From positions 926,001 to 990,000 of the forward strand of contig JAOTON010001136.1 of NCBI GenBank assembly GCA_034440635.1: a stretch of DNA of 64,000 nt, read 5' to 3'. The notes under the pieces are model-generated. The model searched no databases. It was not told the DNA's origin and saw only the letters and a program-made list of their open reading frames with translations. Source of the stretch: Lepas anatifera (Eukaryota > Arthropoda > Thecostraca > Lepadidae). The translations under genes and the position numbers were made by a program. Within the stretch, counting starts at the first letter, position 1, and every line of letters starts with the position of its first letter. Below are positions 50,201 through 62,200 of this stretch, in pieces.

Positions 50201-53200
50201 TATCCTACGGCCGGTCCTTTGACAACAGAAACAAAAACGAAACGAAAAGTTTTGTGGGCTGACCTCTACATCAAGACACGCAAAATTCAGGAGCAGAGGA
50301 CCAAATTTCTGTGAAAGCAGTTGAATATTTGACATAATATTTCGTTATGCGAATTCAATGACTCGGAGTTTGGATGGTCCCGATCCTTTTCCAATTTCAC
50401 CAGACGATGCATGCACTCTTGGATCGGGTACTAATTCACGTGAGAAGATCGACTATAATCGACAAGCTGTGCGAGCCTTCAGCCACTTTCACCCCGGCCG
50501 TCAAGCCATGGTGCGACCAACACCGCGCAGGCCTGGGGTGGCCTGAGGAGGGGGAGGGGCCACTCACCGGCGGCAGATCAGGGTGGTGTTGTGCCGGGTG
50601 AAGTAGCCAGTGTACTTGGCGCCGGCCGCCTCCACCATGTGCTTCACCCGCCGGCGCTCTTGGTCCTCGAAGCCGGAGATCGTGATGATGAGGTTCTTGC
50701 CCGGCTTGTCGGTGTCACTGCCCGCGCAGTTAACACCATTGTTTACACACGTATAAACGACGTCGCAGGTGTGAGACTGTTACAGCCAACACACTGAACC
50801 CGAGTTCGCAGCAGCGGCTGACTATGTGCCTGACTCATTCATACCACCCATGCCTGAGACCGGAGCTACCCTCCCTGGATCGCAGATTGTGAAAAACGGC
50901 AGCTCACCATCCGCCACGAAATAACACTACCCAACGGCAGATGATTGGACTTGTGCAGGTCTCCCCTGGTCACGGCAATGCCGCCGCGCTTACGTGGTGC
51001 TCACCTGTATGGCACTGGTAGGTGCAGGGCCTGCCAGGGCGGCGTCACCTTGTGCTGCAGGATGACGTCGTTGAGCCAGTAGGCGGTGACGCACCGTTTT
51101 CCGTCCCGCAGCGCCTGTGGGCAGCAGACCAGTCAACGGCTAGACGGCCAATGTCGCAACGTACGACGGGCTACAGCACAGGTCACTATCGGTCAGTGGT
51201 GGTTGGGTGGAGGGCAGAGTGGTGAACGTCAGTGTGACATATCAACGTACGGGCTACATCACAGATCACTATCGGTCAGTGGTGGTTGGGTGGAGGGCAG
51301 AGTGGTGAACGTCAGTGTGACACATCAACGTACGGGCTACAGCACAGATCACTATCGGTCAGTGGTGGTTGGGTGGAGGGCAGAGTGGTGAACGTCAGTG
51401 TGACACATCAACGGACGGGCTACATCAGAGGTCACTATCGGCCAGTGGTGATTGGGTGGAGGGCAGAGTGGTGAACGTCAGTGTGACATATCAACGGACG
51501 GGCTACATCACAGATCACTATCGGTCAGTGGTGGTTGGGTGGAGGGCAGAGTGGTGAACGTCAGTGTGACATATCAACGGACGGGCTACATCACAGATCA
51601 CTATCGGTCAGTGGTGGTTGGGTGGAGGGCAGAGTGGTGAACGTCAGTGTGACACATCAACGTACGGGCTACAGCACAGATCACTATCGGTCAGTGGTGG
51701 TTGGGTGGAGGGCAGAGTGGTGAACGTCAGTGTGACACATCAACGGACGGGCTACATCAGAGGTCACTATCGGCCAGTGGTGGTTGGGTGGTGGGCAGAG
51801 AGACAGACGTCAGACTGACATATCAACGTACGGGCTACAGCACAGGTCTCTGGCAGACTGTGGTGGTTGGGTGGTGGGCAGAGTGACAAACGTCAGTGTG
51901 ACATATCAACGTACGGGCTACAGCACAGGTCTCTGGCGGACTGTGGTGGTTGGGTGGTGGGCAGAGTGACAAACGTCAGTGTGACATATCAACGTACGGC
52001 CTACAGCACAGGTCTCTGGCGGACTGTGGTGGTTGGGTGGTGGGCAGAGTGACGAACGTCAGTGTGACACATCAACGTACGGCCTACATCACAGATCACT
52101 AGTGGCCGGTGTTATTTGGGTGGTGGGCAGAGAGACAACCGTCAACTCCGCTGACAACACATGCTCACCGAGACCACCCCCGAACCGGCCCACTCACGGT
52201 CTGGACGACGGCGTTCTTGAGCTGTGTGCAGAGCACGTGGGTGACGCGGGCGCTGTAGGTCTGTTCCACCTCGCCGCCGTACTGCGTGATCACCTTCAGC
52301 CAGCATTTGAGCTCTTCGGATGGCCTGCTCCGCTGGTAGTCCACCAGTAGGAACACGCAGCCCAGCAGGCACACGTCCGGAGGCACTGCCGGTACACCGC
52401 CCGGTCACACCGGAGCACACGGCCCAGCAGGCACACCGCCGGGTCACACCCGAGCACACAGCCCAGCAGGCACACGGCCGGAGGCACTGCCAGGCACACC
52501 ACCGGGCCACACTGGAGTATGTCAGATAGCAGCGAAACCGACAGGAGCGCTACCAGTCACAACAGAAACACGTACGGTTCAGGAGGAGCAAGGTGGGTTA
52601 GAAAAGGTGGCGACAGGACAGGAGGGAGGGGGGGATGCAGCGATACTGACCAGAGTGCGGACGTAGCAGAGGACGCACACTCCGGCCGGAAGGTCGCAAG
52701 ACCATGTGGAAATCAGCAAGGTCGCGCATGGATAGTGCAATATACAATGCATGCATATTAGCGTGCTGCCGGATTTAGTGCAGTAAATCAACGGCAAGAC
52801 CAGGATTTCGGCGTCAAAATGAGCAACAGCTAACACCAAGCACGCAGGCAATCTCTCAAGTGTGTAGAAAATCTCAAATTAGAAAAAAATCATCGTTCTC
52901 TGCCAATCACAAGCCGTCCTCACAAATATGTTAAAGCCAGACGCTACACTGTTTTTATTTACGCAGCTTGCACCCACATATAGGTTCAGTTCATACGGCA
53001 GCATCATCAAACACTACTCACAGTTGAGGTTGGGGTCGTGTCCATAGTACTGTATGCGCGTGGCGGCCTGAGGCACAGCCTTCTGTGGGCTGACACCCAG
53101 TCGGTAGGCGGGCTGTCCCGCCTGGCCACCGGAGGGCGTGCCCGCTGAGTGTTGCAGCGCCATCTTTACAGCCGGGTCCACGGGAGCTGCAGAGGGCGCA

Positions 53201-56200
53201 CCACTCAGGTCAGACCTGTCACAGAGGGCGCAGTACTGTACCAGCCCCAGAGGACGCACCAGTGAGGTCAGACCAGCCATAGAGGACGCACCATCCAGGT
53301 CAGACCGGCCACAGAGGACGCACCAGAGAAGCCAGACCAGCTATAGAAAACGCATCGGCGCGGTCAGAACAGACACAGAGGACGAACCAGAGAGGTCAGA
53401 CCAGCTACAGAGGACGCACCACCAGGTCAGACCAGCCACAAAGGACGTACCGGCGGGGTCAGACCAGCCATAGGTAACGTACCGGCGAGGTTAGACCAGC
53501 CACAGAAGACGCAGCACTCAAGTCAGATCAGCCACAGAGGATGCACCGGCGAGGTTAGACCAGCCAAAGAGGACGCACCAGGGAGGTCAGACCAGCCATA
53601 GAGGACGCACCAGCGAGGTAAGACCACTCACAGAGGACGCAGCACTCAAGTCAGATCAGCCACAGAGGACGCAGCACTCAAGTCAGATCAGCCACAGAGG
53701 ACGCACCGGCGAGGTTAGACCAGCCAAAGAGGACGCACCAGGGAGGTCAGACCAGCCATAGAGGACGCACCAGCGAGGTAAGACCAGTCACAGAGGACGC
53801 AGCACTCAAGTCAGATCAGCCACAGAGGACGCACCAGGGAGGTCAGACCAGCTATAGAGGACGCACCAGGGAGGTCAGACCAGCCATAGAGGACGCAGCA
53901 CTCAAGTCAGACCAGTCACAGAGGACACATCGGTGAGGTCAGACCAGCCACAGAGGACGTACTAGCGAGGTCAGCCCAACCACAGAGGACGCACCACTCA
54001 GGTCAGACCAGTCACAGAGGACGCACCAGGGAGGTCAGACTAGCCATAGAGGACGCAGCACTTAGTTAGACCAGCCACAGAGTACGCACCAGCGAGGTCA
54101 AACCAGCCACAGAGGACGCAGCACTTAGTTATATCAGCCACAGAGGATGCACCAGCGAGGTCAGGCCAGCCATAGAAGACACATCAGCGCGGTCAGAACA
54201 GTCACAGAAGACGCACCAGCGAGTTTAAGCCAACCACAGAGGACAGTTTTCCAGTCACAGGCCGATGGGGTGGTATAACTGGCAGTCAGTCTCTAAGCTT
54301 ACTGAACTGTTGCCAAGTGGATTCGGAATGCTCCTTGGATGCAGTGATGATGCCGAACAAAGGAGAAGAGCTGAACCCGTTGTTTTACGAACGGGCTTAA
54401 ACTAAACGAAAAAAAGAGAGCCAATAAAACAGCTGTTTGGTGAGTGCATTGGTCTCAGGAGCCTTATTTGGTCAGTCTCACCGGGGTGCGCGGTGCCGGA
54501 GGCGGCGGCGGCGGCAGCAGCCACGGCAGCGGCAGTGGTGGGTCTGGTCTGCTCGCCGGCGATGGCCGCTGCACTCTGCGGCGGCGTGGTCAGCACCGGC
54601 GTGCCGGGCGTCTCCGGAGTGGAGGAGCCCGACAACGGCCCGCTCGACAGGCGGTTGTTGAGCAGGTTGGCCAGCGCCGTCTTCGTCTTTGGCTGCACCA
54701 GGTTCTGTTGGTTGTTCTGCGTGGTCAAGTATCCACACAGTCAGATGACTTTCACGCAATTAATCGCTGACAGTTTTCACATCAGGACCAATGTAAATGA
54801 TAGCACGGATGAGACATCAGAACTAAAAAGTTAACGTCATTTCCAAAATACTGTGTGCATAGCAGTACATTCGTTCATTTCCTGCTAAAGCGCGACACCT
54901 TTATATAGGTTATTGGGCGAGGTTTCTGTGTTGTAGACCCGGAAGAAGAGCCCAAATAAGCTTTTCTCGAAGCCGGCTGCTCACAAAAAACTAGAACCCA
55001 AGGAAGGCACTGAGGTCTATAGAGACCAACCTTCCGAGTTCCAGCAGAATACTGGAAATGTCACTTTGTGTGCCGCTTCTGTTGAAATAATGAAACATAT
55101 GTAAGGGGGCAACATGGGCGATTTTCTTCCATGAGTAACTGAAGGAACAAGCGACTGCGCCACTCCAGCCGTAGGATCCGTCTGACTCCGCCGTACTGTG
55201 GCAGTCTCACCAGGATCTGCTGCCGCATCTCGGGCGTCAGCGTCTGTCCGGGCGCAAGCACCACCTGCTGCCCGCCGACCTGCACCAGCCGCTGGCCCGG
55301 CTGCAGCTGCCCGGCGTCCACCTGCTGCCGCAGCAGCAGCTGCTGCCCGCCGCCCGGCGCGCTCTGCTGCCGCTGCAGCATCGGCTGCTGCTGCGGCTGC
55401 GGCTGCTGCCGAAACAACGGTGCGATGTAGCGGTACACGGGGCAGCAGCGGAGTGGCAGGTGGCTGCTGCCGAGACAATGGTGCAATGTAGCGCTCTACG
55501 GGGCGGCAGCGGAGTGGCAGGTGGCTGCTGCCGAGACAACGGTGCAATGTAGCGATACACGGGGCGGCAGCGGAGTGGCAGGTGGCTGCTGCCGAGACAA
55601 CGGTGCAATGTAGCGATACACGGGGCAGCAGCGGAGCGGCAGGTGGCTGCTGCCGAGGCAACAGTACAATGTAGCGATACACGGGGCAGCAGCGGAGTGG
55701 CAGGTGGCTGCTGCCGAGACAACGGTGCAATGTAGCGATACACGGGGCAGCAGCGAAGTGGCAGGCGGCTGCTGCCGAGACAACGGTGCAATGTAGCGAT
55801 ACACGGGGCAGCAGCGGAGTGGCAGGTGGCTGCTGCCGAGACAATGGTGCAATGTAGCGCTACACGGGGCGGCAGCGGAGTGGCAGGTGGCTGCTGCCGA
55901 GACAACGGTGCAATGTAGCGATACACGGGGCAGCAGCGGAGTGGCAGGTGGCTGCGGCGAGGCGCCAGCCGCAGTGTGTGCACTGCACGCACTGCCAAAC
56001 GACAACGCACTCAGCCCAACGCGGCTGTCCTCAACACACTATATATACTCCATAATGGGAATTTTTCCCAGGAAAGGTAGGCGATTGTGCCATCATCGAT
56101 TTCCAAGTTCACTCTATATCAAATGAGAATGTTAATATTGGAAAGCAGAATGGACAATACAAGTACGGCTTCTGAGCTGGATTGCTGCATTTCCAGTAAG

Positions 56201-59200
56201 ACCACACCCTTCTTGGGGAGCATATATGGAAAGACATCCAGAATGATACTGGTCTCTACGCTTAGCAGGGTTTTGAGAAAAATGGTTTTGTAAACAAAAA
56301 ACATTTCTGTGGCAACAATGTTTCAAAGAAAAACATCAACAATATACAACAATGGTTCAAAATCATGTACCACTTATTCAAAGAAGATATACAAGGCTCA
56401 GATGTCCAGGATAAAACTGACCACACAACTTCCAACAGTAGATCGGAACGCAGTCAAGCCACATATGATAAGCAGTGCCACATTAACAAGCATCTAGTTC
56501 GCCTCACCCCCTGAACAGCCACCGCCTGTCGCTGTTGTTGCTGCTGCTGCTGAGCCAGCGCCGCAGTGGCCGGCTGCTGCAGCGGCTGGCGCAGCTGCTG
56601 TCCAACCACCAGCTGCTGCTGCCGCTGCTGCAGAAGCTGTTGTTGCTGTTGCGCCTGCTGCACTTGTTGTTGGGCTTGCTGCTGTGCTTGTTGTTGCGCT
56701 TGCTGTTGGGCCTGCTGTTGCGCTTGCTGCTGTGCTTGCTGCTGCTGCTGCTGCTGCTGTTGAACCTGTTGCTGTTGAGTTTGCTGTTGTTGCTGCTGCT
56801 GCTGCTGGGCGGCCATGGTCTGGCGGATTTTCTCCAGGTTCTGCTGTACCTGCTGCTGGATGGGCTCCTGCGGGTCGGTCGGTAGCTGGCCGGGCCGCAC
56901 CTGGGAGCACGCCAGCTGCGTAACGCACACGCACCCTCATCTCTCGCTGTCCCACCCTGCCTTCTCGTCAGGCCCCCTTACTCTGCCTCATTAGCCCCCC
57001 GTCCTACTCCGCCTCCTCGTCAGCCATCCGTTCTTACTCGACCTCCTCGTTAGGCCCTCCCTCGTTCTCCCATACTTTACGTGACGTTCCAGCATCCGAA
57101 AAATCAAACGTTTACAGAAGACTCCGTCACAAAGCAAAGGTGTATGTCAAATCAGACCAAACAAAAAATATGTACAAAAATCGTTTCCCACACACCTACA
57201 TTTCAGTTAGAATTCACCCCATACAGTGAACACATATAAGGTAGCCCGCGACCTTGGCAGCGGCCCTCTGGCATAGAGACACCTGCCCAGCTGGTGCGGC
57301 GGCCGTACCTGTTGGATGACCTGCTGAGCGGGGGCCTGCGGCCGGGCCAGCTGGGTCACCAGTCGGGGCGTCGGCGCCTGCGCCTGCATGGCCAGCGGCT
57401 GTCGGGGTGGCCGCGCCGTACCCTGCCAACACACGGCTGGGCTTACCACGCCGGGCCACCAGCACTGGTCCTCAATACCGGGCGCACTGCAAAGGCCTGA
57501 CAGAATTCACATCGTCACACTGCTGTACAGAGGGGCTCCACCAAAGCAAGAAGTATAACGTGCGCTCCCGTAAATTTGACCAGCGGAGAGCCGCACGTTT
57601 CACGAAAATGATAACGTGCCATAGCTTCCACCAACATCATACATGAACATCACGTATGATGTTGATGCATCATATGTGATGTAGGGTCAGCCAACCTGAC
57701 GGTCGGCTGGGTCTACTTCGAATAGTTGTAACATGACCGCTCTGCCAATTACAAGAACAGCATCACCAGAAAGGCTTGAGCAATTAATGCAAAAATTAGG
57801 GTGGGGTGATAAACAAAGAAAAATGGCAAAAGTCGGACTAGCTTTGAAAAACCTGGGCTCTATAGGTGTAACTTATGCAGCAGCACATAAGTAACATGAT
57901 ACATCGTAAAAGTAAGATAATAGACCACAATTTTGTTTCATAAAAATGCAGCGTAAAATACAACTAACTGCAAAGTTAGGCTGGTGTACATCACATGCAC
58001 TAGAATGCAGCGTAGAATATTCACCATTCCATTTCATAAAGGTGGCAAAATATACGCTGAATATGTAAAACACGTCTGAAAAACTACGCACCAAGTAGCA
58101 TATTTCCCTTTTCAGCCGATGATACAAAACATGACAAATAACACATTTTCTTTGAAGTTTTGAATACAAAGTATAAGCATTGTTACCAAGGAGGAAAAGA
58201 GTCTTAAAACTGGACTTGAATGTGTTTAAACATTTTCAGCACAAGAATGAAGTGTGAGCTTCCTATGTCAAACTGAGCACAATGCAACCCCGCACAATAC
58301 CACACAACAGCCGAGTGAAGTTTCGACACCTAACAAGATCAGCCACAGGAGTCCGAACCTCACCGTGATATTTCTTTGGATAAATGTTCAGAGAAATGGG
58401 CCGGCCAGTGGTCGGAGGCAGCACACACATCACATAGAGCCTCAGAATCTATGCCGGACTGCAACCAGCACGGAAAGAATTGGAGAACGTCGAAAACTAG
58501 AAATGTTGAGCGTACATACATGTCCCTGTCAAAATATTGAGACCGTAAACAGAGATCTTATAGCAGGGCACGGAAACGTGCGAAAGCGATGGCAGGGCCC
58601 TTCGAAGGCCCAGTCCATGCCGGCCGCGGCGGCTGGCCGACTGACCTGCATCTGCTGAATGGGAAGCGGCTGGCGCTGCATCTGCTGCAGCTGAGCGCCC
58701 TGGGGCGTCGCCATTCCCGGCCGCGCCTGCCACTGCTGCTGCTGTTGTTGTTGCTGTTGCTGTTGTTGTTGTTGTTGTTGCTGCTGCTGCTGCTGAAGGG
58801 CCCGCTGGCGCTGAAAGTGGCTGATGAGGATGTTGCGGTGCTGTGGATCCATACGTTCCAAGTACTGCTGACGCTGCTGCGGGTCCAGCCGCGCCAGCTG
58901 GTGCTGGTGGACCTGCACTATCTGGTCTTCGCGCCATCCCAGCCGCGGCTGCCCGGCGGCGGCCGGCTGCTGCGGCGGCAGCGGCCGGCCGCCCTCCGCC
59001 GACTGCACCGGCGGCCGCCACGTCTGCACGCCCAGCATCGGCTGCTGCGCCGCGTAGCCGGCCGGCTGCCGCTGCAGGAAGTGCTGCTGACCAGGATGAC
59101 GCACCAGCTGAGCCTGCTGAGTGGCTGCGCCGCCGCTGTACTGCGCCGCACCCGGCTGGTGCTGACCCAGCAGCACGTGCTGGCCCGGCTGACCCTGCTG

Positions 59201-62200
59201 CGGCGACGTCATCACCCTCTGAACGTGCTGCGGCGGACCCTGCTGCTGCGATGTCACTATCTGCTGCTGTGATGTCCCCATCTGCTGCTGCGCACTCACT
59301 ATTTGCTGCTGAGACGTCACCATCTGTTGCTGTGACGTCCCCAGCTGTTGCTGTGACGTGACCACCTGCTGTTGAGCCGTCGCCAGCTGCTGCTGCGGCT
59401 GGTGCTGTGAGGTGAGCGTCTGCTGCGGGTGCTGCACCATCTGCGGCTGCCCCGGCTGCGGCGCGCGCATCCGCTGCTGCTGCTGCGCCAGCATCTGCTG
59501 CCTCTGCTGCGGCGTCAGCTGCACCAGCTGCTGCTGCTGTTGCCTGACCAGCTGCTGCGGTGTCCGCACCAGCTGCGGTCGCTGCCCAGCTGCACCCGGC
59601 TGCTGCAGCTGAGGACGCTGCCCAGCTGCGCCGGGCTGCTGCAGCTGAGGACGCTGCCCAGCTGCGCCCGGCTGCTGCAGCTGCGGCCGCTGCCCAGCTG
59701 CGCCTGGCTGCTGCAGCTGAGGACGCGCACCCGCCCCCGGCGAGGAGATGCCGACCTGGGAACAGCCCGTACCGGCGTCACACGCCTCTCCGCCAAACAG
59801 GCGCGGGCGGGGGCGCTCCCACGCCCGCGAGGCCCGCACGCACTACATGTTGAGCCTTCAAAAGCTATAAACAGAGCGCAGGACAGCACATCGGGAGGTA
59901 TTGACAACGGAATTGCGCTCATGGAAAAAGTTCCGAAGTGGATAGCTGCTACTATGGCTATTGATTTACAATGAACGAAGACAATTGCCTTACCTGTGCT
60001 GGTCAAAGTGGCATTTTGTTTTATCGACTGACTTTCCACTCGGCACCATTTATGATCGGAGATTTCGAAGGAATGACGGATGCAAAGACTGGGATTTCAT
60101 TAGCGACGGGAGCTCAGGAGACGAGATCTGCGCATGCGCACGGAGGCTTGCACCCTGGTCTGCCGGTGCGGCCTCCAAGCAGAGCGGTCGGATGGGAGGG
60201 CCGAGGACTGGCGACAGAACGGGACGGCCAGCCAAGGAAGTCAAGAAGAGAACTCTGGGTAACGGGTGTGGCCGCGCTACCGAGACATACGGTATCAAAC
60301 CCACAGACATCGTCCCATTGAACTCGCCTCGGCCTAACAAGCCCCTGGTAGACCACGAATGACAGCAACAAGATTCACGGAATATGTCCGTCCGTAAAGG
60401 ATTGACCACGCCGATTCCTATGGTTCACTGACTGTTGCCAATTATTACATCGTATTGACCGAACGGGCAACTGCCAGCAAAACTAGCAGGTACTTAATTA
60501 TTTGGGCTCAAGAGTGCGGCAGCCGTGAGGTCGTATAGTGCTCAAGAGTGCGGCAGCCGTGAGGTCGTATAGTGCTCAAGCCTGAGATTTTACTTTGCTG
60601 ATGAGCCTGTATCGTACAATGTTATGGGGTTCAGACATCGCCAGATGGTGTTGCAGCCCGACCGCGCCGGGGCAGCTGGCACTGACCTGCTGCAGCTGAA
60701 CCGGCAGCCGCTGCAGCTGCTGGCCTCCAGCCGTCACCACCCTGGGCGACATCTGGCGCAGTCCGGCCGTCGCCGGCGTCGCGATGGAGGCGGCCGCCGC
60801 CGACGCCGCCGCCACCGACTCAGGCACGGCCGGCAGCCGCGCCGCCGTCACTGCGGGCCGCGCCGCCGCCGCTGGAGCCGCCGCCGGCGACGTGGCTGCC
60901 GACTGCACCGCCAAGCACCGTCGTTACCACGTGCACGGGCAGGGGGACAGGGGATGGCCAGGAGATGTTACAACAATATCATATCAGGATTGAAGGATGA
61001 TGGACCAATACGAATATAAGCCAGTCAGAGCTATTCACAAATATTAACACGGTTAAAGCATGCTTTCATCAGCGAAATCCCGCCAGCTCTACTGTTGTTC
61101 TAGCATTCGAGCATTGTAAGGCTGCACTGTCATATTTCACAAGAGATATGCTTTCCTGTTTACAGTAAATGAGATATCCGTGAAAGGTTATGATAGAAAT
61201 TACAGACATGATATCTGAGAAGCAATATGCACAGCATACACAATATGCGCATATTCTCAAGTTTAATAACACCCGATGACGTTAAGATGCTCTGTTTAGA
61301 ACCGAATGAACAGTAAGGTAGGAGACTTGAACGACTTCCCGGATGTCCACCGCAGTGTATTAGTGGCTCTGCAGTACTGTTCCGGCCGTACCTTGTCCGG
61401 CTGGTTCCAGGGCAGGTTCTGTTTCAGCATGGCCAGCAGCTGTTGTTTCTCCTGCTCGCCACTGGGTTTGCGGTCCTCCTGTTCGCCGAAGCCGGTGATG
61501 GCGGCCAGCGCCGGGTCGGCCGGCGTCGGCGCCACCAGCAGCCGCGGGTGGAAGCTGGCCGCCTCCGCCAGCCGGCCCTCGCGTGCCGACGCCACCACCC
61601 AGTCCGGCGTCACCGGCACCGGCCCGCCGGCCTCCACACAGCGAGCGTACATCGCCTGTCGACGCCGGCAGAGTGGTACCGCCGAGTCCCAGCCGAGCGA
61701 CAAACATCAGCACTCAGATCACAGCACTGCAAACAACACCTACAGTCGTATCGCCGAGTCCAAGCCGAGCGACAAACATCAGCACTCAGATCACAATACT
61801 GCATACATATAACTCATCACTCTTCAGCCTGCACCAGATCCTAAAGCTCTCCCAATAAAAATCCCAAATCGAGCTTCGTAAAGAAGCCGGCTGGCGGCGA
61901 CCTCTCTCACGAGTGGCACACTCACGCCGTCAGCCTCGCCGACCACCAGGTGGGTGCAGGCGGCGTCCAGGCGGCGCTGGCACACGCCGCCATGGTAGGT
62001 GACCAGCGCCGAGATGGCGCGCACGTCGGCGGCCTCCAGTCGGCTGCAGGCCAGCCGCAGGCCGCGGAACACCTGGTCGGTGCGGTAGCTGAACGCCGGC
62101 GTACTGCAGCTCAGTGTTCAAGGAAGTTCACAACTTGCCGTCAGGTGATAATTGACCGGCGAAGGGGAGGTGAACATAGGGGCAGATTGGGTTCCTACTT

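Noticed and set aside
51086..52052. Series of overlapping open frames containing VVVGWRAEW repeats
   Set aside because: They are offset by exactly 83 bp and arise from the intron 11 minisatellite, which lies between two phase-matched PAXIP1 exons.
55017..56010. Long minus-strand frames repeating RQQPPATPLLPRV-type text
   Set aside because: These are the 61-bp array read in several frames; only the part from 55405 downward joins in phase to its neighbours.
56535..56885. Leucine-rich and cysteine-rich plus-strand frames
   Set aside because: Antisense shadows of the polyglutamine codons in PAXIP1 exon 7.
58589..59974. Plus-strand leucine/arginine-rich frames
   Set aside because: Antisense shadows of exon 5; no domain or codon bias of their own.
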